The notes beneath the pieces are model-generated. The model ran no database searches. It worked only from the letters and a program-made list of their open reading frames with translations, and was not told the origin of the DNA. Positions 43,682 to 52,295 of a DNA stretch of 64,000 nucleotides are shown here, in pieces (within the stretch, counting starts at the first letter, position 1; each line of letters opens with the position of its first letter). Made by a program: the position numbers and the translations under genes. The DNA is from an uncultured Odoribacter sp. GTDB lineage: Bacteria > Bacteroidota > Bacteroidia > Bacteroidales > Marinifilaceae. The stretch spans positions 144,933-208,932 of the forward strand of contig CAJTPD010000004.1 in NCBI GenBank assembly GCA_910578105.1. Direction: 5' to 3'.

Positions 43682-44770
43682 TTACAGTATACTATGATTT
43701 AATAATTGTCTTGCAATTTTATCAAGGGCTTTCTGCGGACCGGTATAGTGTTGGGTTGTGTGGACGTGCAACAAGGTTTCTTTGGCTGCCAGAGCAGCAG
43801 CGGGAGAAGAAGACTCCAGTTCGTAAAATGGTCCCATGATACTTCCGTCTTCCAGCGGACCGTCATTGTAAGCGTTCATAACATCTCCCCTGAAAGGTTC
43901 CTGCTGATATTCCCACATGGCATTTACATAGATGCCGGGATGTTTCGGAATACTGAATTTTACAATTGTAAGAATATGATTTATAGCATCATAAGCACCA
44001 GCTATGGGCACGACCATTTCAGGAGGAATACCGATTTTGCCCCGTTTTTTTCCGTCCGCTTTGAACAGTAAAATTTCCCCGGTGTCTTGTAGCCGTTCAT
44101 TTCCGATTTTTCCGAAATAAGAATCGTTGACCTTTGATTGGTGTGAGGATAGATAGGGGATGATGATGGTATTATTTTCGGAAGGAGTAAACTGGCCTAA
44201 AATCCAGATAGAGGGTAGACCGGTTTCTTGGGTCCATGCGAAATTTCCGGTGTTGGTCAGCCGGTTTTCTGTACGGAAACTGATACAATGTACATCTTCG
44301 GGCAGGTTGGCCGGATTTTCTTCCAGGATTACTTCACGTTCCAGGAGGCAGGAGAGGAGTGTGCCGGAACAGTTTTCCAATGTGGTTTCTTTCCGGAAAG
44401 AGGCTGTTGTCCGGGTTTGTCCGGTCAGTTGCCAGGATTCAGTATCAATGATTGCCGGAGTTTGCCATTCTTTGAAAGTAAAAGTGGTCCCTTTTTTAAA
44501 GAATAGCGAAAATTGACCGCCTTCCGGCCCTAACCAGAAACGGTCTTCACCTCCCCAATTATTGCAATGGGGGAGGTGTTGTCCGGAAGCAATCAAATCA
44601 TAGTTCAGCCATCCAAAACTGTATCCCTGTTCTCCGTTGGCTGTACTGGTGAGTACCCTCCCTTGTAAATCCGGTGTCAGTAACACTTTCTGTTGCCCGT
44701 GCTGAAGTTCGATAACATTCAGGTGATTCCGGAGAAATTCTTTGTCGTATTTGTAAGTTTTTGTTGTCAT
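43682..44770 (-). CDS. DUF6786-like (mutarotase-fold) protein, last gene of fucose operon
   Basis: 362 residues without signal peptide. The beta-rich sequence, with LLTPDLQGRVLTSTANG near the start, an aromatic, histidine-bearing HLPHCNNWGGEDRFWLGPEGGQ region and YVNAMWEYQQEPF later, has the general plan of galactose-mutarotase-like beta-sandwich proteins of the DUF6786/DUF4380 type. It is the terminal gene behind fucP. A role as aldose epimerase for fucose, or as an enzyme on a fucoside, is inferred from position. I see no small FucU-type fucose mutarotase in the operon. Confidence 0.72.
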   Translation of the reverse strand: MTTKTYKYDKEFLRNHLNVIELQHGQQKVLLTPDLQGRVLTSTANGEQGYSFGWLNYDLIASGQHLPHCNNWGGEDRFWLGPEGGQFSLFFKKGTTFTFKEWQTPAIIDTESWQLTGQTRTTASFRKETTLENCSGTLLSCLLEREVILEENPANLPEDVHCISFRTENRLTNTGNFAWTQETGLPSIWILGQFTPSENNTIIIPYLSSHQSKVNDSYFGKIGNERLQDTGEILLFKADGKKRGKIGIPPEMVVPIAGAYDAINHILTIVKFSIPKHPGIYVNAMWEYQQEPFRGDVMNAYNDGPLEDGSIMGPFYELESSSPAAALAAKETLLHVHTTQHYTGPQKALDKIARQLLNHSIL

Positions 44771-44808
44771 GGATGAAATATTGAGGGGCTATTTTTAGAC
44801 TTCACAAT

Positions 44809-46107
44809 TTATTGATGTACGGAATAGCTCCGGTATCCGTAAATAATGATTACCGAAAAGCACAGCAAAGGCAGAAGAAAGGAGATGTTAACGGCCGGAA
44901 GTCCCCAGACTGTCTGACAGTCTATGATAGCAGCCTGAAGGGGAGGCATCACCGAACCGCCCAGAATAGCCATAATAAGTCCGGCTGCACCGAATTTAGC
45001 ATCATCTCCTAATCCTTGCAATGCAATTCCGTAAATTGTGGGGAACATCAGTGACATGCAGGCCGAAACGCCGACCAGACAATATAATCCCCAAATGTTC
45101 TGGAAACCAATAACGCCAAGAGTTAAAATACCACCGCCAATAGCTAATGTCATTAATAATTTTCCCGGAGAAAAATATTTTAGCAGGAAAGTACAGACAA
45201 ACCGGCTGACACAGAAAATAGCCATTGCTGCAATGTTGTATTGCTGGGATAGTACTTCGGCATCCTGCTCTGGCATACCCTGATTGACAAAAATACGGGT
45301 GCCGTACTGAATGATGAATGTCCAACACATAATTTGTACGCCTACATAGAAAAACTGAGCGATGACTCCTTCCCGGTAGCGGGCTATGGAAAAAATTCTT
45401 TTTAATGCATGGCCCAGGTGTAAAGAATGGTCCTGATCTGCATTTTTGGGCATAGGGGTAAACCGTATAATCAGGAACAATACCAGTATAATGAGTCCGA
45501 CAGTGACGTATGGGGCAATTAATACCTGCAGGTCTGCAGCTTTTACTGCTTCAAATTCCTCGGCGGACAATTGGGCGCGTTCGGCCGTACTCAACGGATT
45601 TAATTTCGCTTGGATAAAAGTCATTGCTGTAAACATACCTAGCAAGGAACCGATTGGATTAAATGCTTGTGCCAGATTCAGACGGCGGGTAGCCGTGCTT
45701 TCATCTCCCATGGTCAGAATGTATGGATTAGAACTTGTTTCGAGAAAAGAGAGTCCGCAGGTTAAAATGAAATAAGCAATCAAAAACGGGTAATAAAGCC
45801 CGGTCATACTTGCCGGGATAAAAAGAAGAGCTCCTGCAGCATATAAGGCTAATCCCAGGAGTATGCCTGTTTTATAGGAAAATTTACGGATAAATAAAGC
45901 TGCCGGAAAAGCCATGGCAAAATATCCTCCATAAAAAGCTAACTGTACCAAGGCTCCGTCGGTGACGCTCATCCGGAAAATCTTGGAAAAAGCTTTTACC
46001 ATTGGATTTGTGATATCGTTTGCAAAACCCCAGGCAAAAAATAAGGTGGTAACCAGGATAAAAGGTACCAGGAGCCGACGGGGGATGAGTTGTGATTTGG
46101 GTTTCAT
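44809..46107 (-). CDS. fucP: L-fucose:H+ symporter (MFS)
   Basis: 432 residues with twelve predicted membrane helices. The start PFILVTTLFFAWGFANDITNPMV is the recognised FucP opening; the aspartate of AND and the glutamate in FLETSSNP correspond to the proton- and sugar-coupling residues of E. coli FucP (D46, E135). The RRLNLAQAFNPIGSLLG segment is typical too. It imports fucose across the inner membrane with a proton. It lies between the kinase and the mutarotase-like gene in the leftward operon. Confidence 0.95.
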   Translation of the reverse strand: MKPKSQLIPRRLLVPFILVTTLFFAWGFANDITNPMVKAFSKIFRMSVTDGALVQLAFYGGYFAMAFPAALFIRKFSYKTGILLGLALYAAGALLFIPASMTGLYYPFLIAYFILTCGLSFLETSSNPYILTMGDESTATRRLNLAQAFNPIGSLLGMFTAMTFIQAKLNPLSTAERAQLSAEEFEAVKAADLQVLIAPYVTVGLIILVLFLIIRFTPMPKNADQDHSLHLGHALKRIFSIARYREGVIAQFFYVGVQIMCWTFIIQYGTRIFVNQGMPEQDAEVLSQQYNIAAMAIFCVSRFVCTFLLKYFSPGKLLMTLAIGGGILTLGVIGFQNIWGLYCLVGVSACMSLMFPTIYGIALQGLGDDAKFGAAGLIMAILGGSVMPPLQAAIIDCQTVWGLPAVNISFLLPLLCFSVIIIYGYRSYSVHQ

Positions 46108-46156
46108 TTCAGAAAATTTTAAATTGTATTCTGTATCGGTTAATCAAAATTATATT

Positions 46157-47500
46157 TTATAATTTGTGGGCCATTTGTTGCACTTTGATATTGCCTATTG
46201 CTGTGGCTTCAACGGCTTTGCATATTACTTTTGCGCCGGTCAGTTCTTCTGTCAGGCGGTTCAGCAGGTAGTTTTGGGAACCACCGCCGACAATATATAT
46301 TGTCTCAATTTTACGGCCAGAACATTTTTCCAGCATATGTTTCACTTCTGCGTATTTTGTAGCCAAAGAAAGGACGACACAGCGCATGAATTCTCCTTTT
46401 GTGCGGGGGGCTTCCAAGCCTTTTTCCGTACAATAACGGCTAATTGCTTTGTTCATACTGTCCGGTTTGTTGAAGCAAGGCGCGTCTACGTCAACGACAG
46501 AATTCAGGTGACAATGTTCTGCTTCGGCAATCAGGTCGCTATAGGAACATTTTTCGCCGGCTGTTTCCCATTCCTTCATCAGATTTTGCAGTAACCAGAG
46601 TCCGGTGATATTTCTCAGAAAACGGATTTTGCCGTTTACAGAGCCTTCGTTAGTGAAATCACAATTCATGGCTTCCGGCGTAAGGATGGGTGAGTCGGTT
46701 TCGATTCCCATCAACGACCAGGTGCCTGAACTGATAAAAGCCCAGTTATCGCCTTCTGCTTCAATGGAAGCCAGGGCACTGGCAGTGTCGTGTGAGCCTA
46801 CTGCGACAACTTTTACTCCGCTTCCTCCGACTTCTGAAACGAGTTCGGGGGATAATTGGCCGATGACTGTTCCGGAAGGTACAATGGGTTGCATCAGGTG
46901 TTCGGGGATATTCAGCCGTTTAAATATTTCATCGGCCCATCCCCGGGTGGCGTGGCAGAACAGTTGGGAAGTAGAAGATATTGTATACTCGTTCACTGCA
47001 ATGCCTGTCAGAAAATAATTGAATAGATCGGGAGTAAACAGCAATTTGTCGGCAATTTTTAAAGCGGGGTCGTTCCGAAGTACCATACTGTATAATTGGA
47101 AAGCCGTATTGATTTCCATAAACTGGTTACCCGTGAGAGTATAAAGTTCTTCCCGGGGAATTGTTTGAAACACTTTTTCCAGGATACCTGCTGTCCGGGA
47201 ATCCCGGTAGCAGACAGGATTGGATATCAAATGGCCGTTCCGGTCTATCAATCCGAAATCCACACCCCAGGTATCTACGCCGATGCTGACGATTTCGTCA
47301 TACTGTGCAAAAGCTTTTTTAAGTCCGGTTTTCAGTTCTTCAAATAAAGCCAGAAAATCCCAATATACGGTGTTGCCTAAACGAATCTGGCGGTTGGGAA
47401 ACCGGTGTACCTCATCAAGGCGGATGTTGTCTCCGGGAAGTATTGTTCCGACAATGACGCGTCCGCTTCCGGCACCGAAATCTGCTGCAATATATCTCAT
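46157..47500 (-). CDS. fucK: L-fuculokinase of rhamnulokinase (RhaB) sequence type
   Basis: 447 residues from the ATG at 47500 (MRYIAADFGAGSGRVIVG), which places the ATP-binding phosphate-1 loop at the N terminus; the ATG 14 codons upstream is unlikely. It belongs to FGGY kinases. Landmarks are GVDTWGVDFGLID with the catalytic-aspartate region, VAVGSHDTASA, FISSGTWSLMG and IYIVGGGSQNYLLNRL. The sequence resembles RhaB more than enterobacterial FucK, as is usual for Bacteroides fucose operons. Between fucA and fucP it must phosphorylate L-fuculose. Rhamnulose activity cannot be excluded. Confidence 0.9.
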   Translation of the reverse strand: MRYIAADFGAGSGRVIVGTILPGDNIRLDEVHRFPNRQIRLGNTVYWDFLALFEELKTGLKKAFAQYDEIVSIGVDTWGVDFGLIDRNGHLISNPVCYRDSRTAGILEKVFQTIPREELYTLTGNQFMEINTAFQLYSMVLRNDPALKIADKLLFTPDLFNYFLTGIAVNEYTISSTSQLFCHATRGWADEIFKRLNIPEHLMQPIVPSGTVIGQLSPELVSEVGGSGVKVVAVGSHDTASALASIEAEGDNWAFISSGTWSLMGIETDSPILTPEAMNCDFTNEGSVNGKIRFLRNITGLWLLQNLMKEWETAGEKCSYSDLIAEAEHCHLNSVVDVDAPCFNKPDSMNKAISRYCTEKGLEAPRTKGEFMRCVVLSLATKYAEVKHMLEKCSGRKIETIYIVGGGSQNYLLNRLTEELTGAKVICKAVEATAIGNIKVQQMAHKL

Positions 47501-47546
47501 GTGTGATTTATAAAATTTACAAAGCTTACTAAAGCCGAACATTTCA

Positions 47547-48188
47547 TTATTTGGTGATTTTTCCTAAAATGTATTTGTCCAGATCGTCTATTTCGTGCTG
47601 GGTAAGGGTATTGTAATTCATTCCTGTGCGGAGGATTATCTCACATGCCATTTCCAAAAATTCGGCTTTCTCAATAGCGTCGTTAAAATCTTTTCCGGCA
47701 AATACTTGTCCGTGTTTTTCCAAGAGGACAGAATCATGGTTTTGCATGGCTTCGCATACAGCTTTAGCCAGTTCGGGCGAACCGGGACGATAATAGGGGA
47801 CAATGGCGATTTCACTGCCGCAGTGGCAGGGAAGTTCGGCTGTAACATTAAAATTGACCGGTTTGTTTTTCATACAGGCAATTGTTGTGGCGAAAATGCT
47901 CTGGCAATGAAGCACAACATTTACATCTGGTCGGTTACGCATAATTGTCAGATGGAATGTGCTTTCCATGGAAGGTTTCACTCCATTAATCCATTCGCCG
48001 GTGGCAATTTTGCAAATGGATACCTGTTCTTTTCTTAATTCGGGGACCCAGGAGCCTGTTCCGGATACAAGTGCCAGTTCGCCAAGACGCCAGGATAGAT
48101 TTCCGCTACTGCAACGGGTCAGTTTGCGGTCGCCTACTTTGTGTGCTGCCGCAAGAAATTGTTCAATATGTTGCTCTGTTATTTCCAT
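47547..48188 (-). CDS. fucA: L-fuculose-1-phosphate aldolase (class II aldolase/adducin family)
   Basis: 213 residues. It splits fuculose-1-phosphate to dihydroxyacetone phosphate and L-lactaldehyde. The phosphate-binding loop is SSGNLSWR and GTGSWVPEL; the catalytic glutamate is in KPSMESTFHL. Zinc histidines are supplied by VVLHCQSIF and LLEKHGQVFAG. These fit the metal-dependent FucA/RhaD group. It is preceded by a 142-bp gap containing a long hairpin, and followed by the kinase gene. Confidence 0.93.
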   Translation of the reverse strand: MEITEQHIEQFLAAAHKVGDRKLTRCSSGNLSWRLGELALVSGTGSWVPELRKEQVSICKIATGEWINGVKPSMESTFHLTIMRNRPDVNVVLHCQSIFATTIACMKNKPVNFNVTAELPCHCGSEIAIVPYYRPGSPELAKAVCEAMQNHDSVLLEKHGQVFAGKDFNDAIEKAEFLEMACEIILRTGMNYNTLTQHEIDDLDKYILGKITK

Positions 48189-48265
48189 AGATAAATGTGT
48201 AATAAAACTTGGAATTAGTTTAGTTAATTATTTTTAGAACCGGATGGATACTTTATATCTTAGCA

Positions 48266-48311
48266 GGACTAAAGTCACTGATTTTTTGTTTGTTTATCAG
48301 AACTTTAGTCC
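48266..48311 (-). other. Intercistronic hairpin between fucI and fucA
   Basis: GGACTAAAGT (48266-48275) pairs with ACTTTAGTCC (48302-48311), and CTGAT (48278-48282) with ATCAG (48296-48300) inside. No T tract follows in the transcription direction, so it is better read as an mRNA processing or stability element than a terminator. Confidence 0.6.
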
Positions 48312-48330
48312 GCTCATCAATATAATTTGC

Positions 48331-50118
48331 TTATTTATAAAGTGCTCCGTAGTTTTTGCAAGCTCTGTAATCGGCACCTTCCGGGTCCATACCGAAAGCG
48401 TTCCAGGCACTTGGACGGAAAATTTTTTCCGGTGCTACGTTGTGCATACAAACCGGGATTCTTAACATAGAAGCTAATGTAATCAAGTCCGCACCAATGT
48501 GCCCGTAACTGATTGCTCCGTGATTAGCTCCCCAGTTGTTCATCACTGAATATACGTCTTTGAAGGCTCCTTCTCCTGTCAGGCGGGGGGCAAACCAGGT
48601 GGTCGGCCAGGTTTTGTCGGTACGTTCATTCAGTGTTTTGTGGACTTCCGGATCGATTTCTACTGTATAACCTTCAGCCAACTGCAGGACTGGGCCTAAT
48701 CCTTTGACGATATTAATGCGCATCATGGTTACAGGCATTCCGCCTTTTGACAGGAAATTGGAAGAAAAACCGCCTCCCCGGAAATAATCGCGGTTAGCCG
48801 GATACCAGGTAGTAGCTTTCAGACATTTTTCCACTTCTTTCTCTGTTATTTCCCAGAAAGGTTTCATTGCCGGCTGGCCGTCTTTTGTCTGTTCGCCGCA
48901 GCCATCCAATGTAGCTGCTCCCGAATTAATCAGGTGAATAATACCGTTGGCCGCAGCTCCGGTCAGTTTTTTGCCGGTGACCCGCTCAACGGCAGCCGGA
49001 CTCCAATAGGTACGGACATCAGCGAAAATCTGTGCGCTGTTTGTCAGTAATTTACCGAATAGCATGGCAACTCCGTTCAGAGAATCATTTTCTGTGGCAA
49101 AAACAAATGCTTCGCGGATGCCGTTCCAGTCGAATGAGGTATTCATAAAAGCTTCTGCAAAGTCTCCGTTGGGCATGTGGTCTGTCCACTGGCGTTGTCC
49201 CTGGAATCCGCCGGCAATGGCATTGTGTCCCAAGGATTCTTCTTTGAACCCCATTTCTTTTAATTTTGGATTACCACACATTAAATCACGGAATACAATA
49301 AACATTTTGACAACATATTCCCAGTCGGCATCCAGTTCAATCCGGTTCTTTTTCTTTTTGGGAGTGTTGAAATCAGTACCTTCATTGACTTTACAATATT
49401 TTTCTGTCCATGCTATTGCTTTGGTATATTCTGTCTTGTCATAAATGCCTTCGTCTATACGCCGGATTACCTCTGTCATATCGACTTGTTCGTTGCGCAT
49501 GCCCAGGTAAGTCTGGAAAAAGTCAGCATCTACAATACTGCCGGCGATGCCCATAGCCACATTACCGATGGACAGATAGCTTTTGCCTTTCATCGTGGCA
49601 ACAGCAATACCGGCTCTGGTGAAACGTAATAATTTTTCTTTGACATCTTCCGGAATATTTTTATCGGTTGCATCCTGTACGTCGTGTCCGTAGATACCGA
49701 AAGCCGGCATGCCTTTTTGGCTGTGACCTGCCAGTGCTGCTGCCAGGTATACGGCTCCCGGACGTTCTGTACCATTAAAGCCCCAGATGGCTTGTGGCAG
49801 TCGGCTGTCGTAATCAATGGTTTCACTGCCATAGCACCAGCAAGGAGTGACGGAAATGACAACACCGACACCTTCTTTGCGGAATTTTTCCGCACATGCA
49901 GCAGCTTCCGGAACGCGTCCGATGGTTGAGTCGGCGATGACACATTGTACAGGAGTTCCGTCGCTGTATTTGAGTGTACTGCTGATTAATCCGGCTACGT
50001 TTTTAGCCATATCCATGGTTTGTTCTTCCAATGATTCGCGAACACCTCCCTGACGGGCATCAATAATGGGACGGATACCTACTTTAGGATAATCTCCGAT
50101 AAATCTTGCTTGTTTCAT
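48331..50118 (-). CDS. fucI: L-fucose isomerase
   Basis: 595 residues, the family length. It converts L-fucose to L-fuculose with Mn2+. The N-terminal segment [24 protein letters not shown] and the [16 protein letters not shown] stretch are characteristic. Metal ligands are expected around the mid-protein glutamate, aspartate and histidine positions. The C-terminal [16 protein letters not shown] and [19 protein letters not shown] regions match the family. It is the first enzyme gene after fucR, 61 bp away, in the leftward operon. Confidence 0.96.
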   Translation of the reverse strand: MKQARFIGDYPKVGIRPIIDARQGGVRESLEEQTMDMAKNVAGLISSTLKYSDGTPVQCVIADSTIGRVPEAAACAEKFRKEGVGVVISVTPCWCYGSETIDYDSRLPQAIWGFNGTERPGAVYLAAALAGHSQKGMPAFGIYGHDVQDATDKNIPEDVKEKLLRFTRAGIAVATMKGKSYLSIGNVAMGIAGSIVDADFFQTYLGMRNEQVDMTEVIRRIDEGIYDKTEYTKAIAWTEKYCKVNEGTDFNTPKKKKNRIELDADWEYVVKMFIVFRDLMCGNPKLKEMGFKEESLGHNAIAGGFQGQRQWTDHMPNGDFAEAFMNTSFDWNGIREAFVFATENDSLNGVAMLFGKLLTNSAQIFADVRTYWSPAAVERVTGKKLTGAAANGIIHLINSGAATLDGCGEQTKDGQPAMKPFWEITEKEVEKCLKATTWYPANRDYFRGGGFSSNFLSKGGMPVTMMRINIVKGLGPVLQLAEGYTVEIDPEVHKTLNERTDKTWPTTWFAPRLTGEGAFKDVYSVMNNWGANHGAISYGHIGADLITLASMLRIPVCMHNVAPEKIFRPSAWNAFGMDPEGADYRACKNYGALYK

Positions 50119-50179
50119 AATCGTTTATTTAAAAAAAAGTACTTTTTATTGTTTTATTTTTAATTGGATTCTGCTGTTT

Positions 50180-51163
50180 TTATAAGGAATTCCGTAATAT
50201 CAACCGGGTAGGGAGAAATTCCTGGATTTTTTGCCGTGATTTAATAAATTCTGCTGCTTTTCTGCCCATTTCTACGAAATCAACAGAAATGGAAGAAATT
50301 CCTTTTTTGATGATTTCAAGTACGGGCGTATCGTTGTATACCAAAATACCTACATCTTTGCCTACTTGGTAGTTATAACGATTGCAGGTACGGACAACAC
50401 TTACCAAATCCTGTTGTTTCAGGCAGATGTAAGCACATCCTGTCTGTATATCTTTGTCCGCAGGGGTGCGGTTGATAACTTCATAGCTGAATTTGCGGTC
50501 TGTGCAATACCGCACAAAATAATCAATTGCACTAGCCGGATGCATGAGTTCTTTCGGAAAAAATAAAATGAGTTTCCGGTAATAGCTGAATCTGGCATCC
50601 GCTTCTGCAAGGCAGTTGTAAAAGGCCTGATTAAAATCCTGACAGATGTATGAAAAATTGCCTTTGTTGAAGTTCCCGAAATCCAACAGCAATAATTTAT
50701 CCGCAGGGAGGGTATACAGTTCTTCTGAAAAACGCTCGTTGCTGAAATTCATAATCAGGTAATAGTTGTAGCGACCTATGCTGTCCTGTATGATACTCCT
50801 GAAAAGATGCTCATTGTACTGGTGAAACAGTATGTCTGCTTTATAATCGTTGGTTGACAGGTTTTCAGTGAAGCTACGGAAAAGAGTCTCTTTAAACGGT
50901 GTATAGGTGTCGAGTAACAACAATACATTACATAGTTTTTCTTTGATAAAATAGCCTTTGGTGGAGGTGGAATCAATCAGATTCCGTTGTTTTAGTTCTG
51001 TATAGGCTTTGAAAACTGTGTCGCGTGAAACTCCCCATGTTTTACTCATTTCATTGATGGATGGTAAATTGTCCCCAATTCCCCATACGCCATCTATGAT
51101 TTTCTCATGGATGGAGTCAATTAGCAAATTGACTTTGGATTTAGAATTTGAAAATTTTTTCAC
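50180..51163 (-). CDS. fucR: GntR-family regulator with sugar-binding domain (FucR-like)
   Basis: 327 residues. The N-terminal winged helix is of GntR type (residues 8-75: SIHEKIIDGVWGIGDNLPS, EMSKTWGVSRDTVFKAYTEL, a wing ending STKGYFIKEK). The rest resembles a periplasmic-binding-protein/LacI sensor domain, as in the Bacteroides fucose repressor FucR that responds to L-fucose. It is the first gene of the operon, so it probably regulates its own transcription. Its promoter and a tandem repeat lie directly upstream. Confidence 0.92.
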   Translation of the reverse strand: MKKFSNSKSKVNLLIDSIHEKIIDGVWGIGDNLPSINEMSKTWGVSRDTVFKAYTELKQRNLIDSTSTKGYFIKEKLCNVLLLLDTYTPFKETLFRSFTENLSTNDYKADILFHQYNEHLFRSIIQDSIGRYNYYLIMNFSNERFSEELYTLPADKLLLLDFGNFNKGNFSYICQDFNQAFYNCLAEADARFSYYRKLILFFPKELMHPASAIDYFVRYCTDRKFSYEVINRTPADKDIQTGCAYICLKQQDLVSVVRTCNRYNYQVGKDVGILVYNDTPVLEIIKKGISSISVDFVEMGRKAAEFIKSRQKIQEFLPTRLILRNSL

Positions 51164-51172
51164 GTTAACACC

Positions 51173-51192
51173 ACTATGCTGAACTATGCTGA
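51173..51192 (-). repeat. Tandem 10-bp repeat at the fucR start site (putative operator)
   Basis: ACTATGCTGA occurs twice head to tail (51173-51182 and 51183-51192), one helical turn apart, between the predicted transcription start (about 51194) and the fucR ATG. It is well placed to be an operator for FucR itself. Confidence 0.65.
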
Positions 51193-51200
51193 ATTGTGTA

Positions 51201-51231
51201 CAAACGTATGAATTAATAATTGTAATTCAAA
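51201..51231 (-). promoter_or_regulatory. fucR operon promoter
   Basis: On the minus strand: TTTG (51231-51228), 19-bp spacer, TACGTTTG (51208-51201). The spacer contains the palindrome GAATTA-N7-TAATTC (51210-51228). The leader before the fucR ATG is about 30 bases. Confidence 0.75.
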
Positions 51232-51528
51232 AGATTTTTTCAAAAAAACGATATAGGTGTGAAATTTTTCCGGATGAACATTTTTTCAGAGGCAAATAAT
51301 TATATTGCAGATAAATAGACCTGAAGTTTCTGGTTTGTTTTTCAGAACTTTATTATGAAATACCAATTTGAAATGACTTGCTGCTCCGTTTTGAAAAGCG
51401 GTTCATTTTTGCTGTTTATAAGGTATATACCAATAAAAATGTTCGTTTTATTTGGTATATTATATATAATTTTTCTTGGATATATAATTTTTTTTAATAC
51501 TTAATACAAAGTGTTTTAAAATAATGCA

Positions 51529-51536
51529 TATTTTTG
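51529..51536 (+). promoter_or_regulatory. -7 element of the fimbrial operon
   Basis: TATTTTTG matches TAnnTTTG, 169 bp before the first fimbrial gene. No TTTG lies at the expected -33 position, so an activator may be needed. Confidence 0.45.
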
Positions 51537-51704
51537 TAATCATTATTGGAAGTCATGCCTGCTAAAATGAACGTTATTTGTAGTAGAAGTTTGTTTTTGA
51601 TATTTGAATATATTATTGTTAATCAGTGTGATATATGTAAAGTGTAATATTTTTAAGTGGTTTCAGATTTTGTTTTATAATCTGTTGAATAATTTTATAT
51701 AAAT

Positions 51705-52295
51705 ATGAATAATGGAATAAAAACAATTCTGCTTTTATTTATGGTATTATGGGGAATGTGTGCCCATAGCCAGAATGTGGCAGTCAAATCGAATCTGCTG
51801 TATGATGTTGCTGCATATACTCTAAATGCAGGTGTTGAGGCAGGGCTGGCCCCCCGTTGGACATTAGATGTTTCGGTCAATTACAATGGCTGGACACTTT
51901 CGCATGAGCGCAGGTGGAAACACTGGCTTTTGCAACCGGAGGCCCGTTATTGGTTTTGCGACCGTTTTGCAGGTCATTTTGTTGCAGGTCATCTTCTTGG
52001 AGGACAGTATAATATAGGAGGGATAAAGAATCATATCCATTTTTTAGGGAGTGATTTTTCGAATCTCGGACAACAGCGTTATCAGGGGTGGATGTTCGGA
52101 GCCGGAATAGCTTACGGGTATGCGTATGTTTTGGGAAAACATTGGAATGTAGAGGGCGAAATTGGTTTGGGATGGATTTATACCCGTTATGATGTTTTTC
52201 CCTGTGCCAATTGTGGGAAAAAGTTGGCCAAAGGCCGGGCGCATAATTATGTAGGTCCGACGAAAGCGGCTGTTAATTTAGTGTATACCTTTTAA
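51705..52295 (+). CDS. DUF3575 outer-membrane protein of the fimbrial locus
   Basis: 196 residues with a signal peptide (about 1-23, ending AHSQ). Amphipathic strands (NVAVKSNLLYDVAAYTLNAGVEAGL, WTLDVSVNYNGW, ending AAVNLVYTF with a terminal phenylalanine) predict a small outer-membrane beta-barrel of the DUF3575 family. A CANC motif occurs near residue 166-169. In Bacteroidota such genes open type V fimbrial operons, directly before a DUF3868 gene, as here. Its stop codon overlaps the next ATG. Confidence 0.88.
   Translation: MNNGIKTILLLFMVLWGMCAHSQNVAVKSNLLYDVAAYTLNAGVEAGLAPRWTLDVSVNYNGWTLSHERRWKHWLLQPEARYWFCDRFAGHFVAGHLLGGQYNIGGIKNHIHFLGSDFSNLGQQRYQGWMFGAGIAYGYAYVLGKHWNVEGEIGLGWIYTRYDVFPCANCGKKLAKGRAHNYVGPTKAAVNLVYTF

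Larger units (their letters stand above)
51164..51704. other. 541-bp divergent intergenic region (fucR / fimbrial operon)
   Basis: No gene is seen. It holds the fucR promoter and repeat on the minus strand. An imperfect inverted repeat ATACCAATAAAA / TTTTATTTGGTAT lies at about 51427-51457. A very AT-rich stretch follows (51450-51530), then the likely -7 element of the fimbrial operon. The leader of that operon is about 160 bases. Confidence 0.6.

Noticed and set aside
46157-47500. Rhamnose operon (kinase looks like RhaB)
   Set aside because: The partners are fucose isomerase, a FucA-type aldolase, FucP and a FucR-like regulator; no rhamnose isomerase or RhaT is present, so a fucose role is more likely.
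51164-51704. Invertible (phase-variable) promoter in front of the fimbrial operon
   Set aside because: I looked for long matching inverted repeats flanking the promoter, as in Bacteroides phase-variable loci. Only a short imperfect repeat on one side was found, and no invertase gene is nearby.
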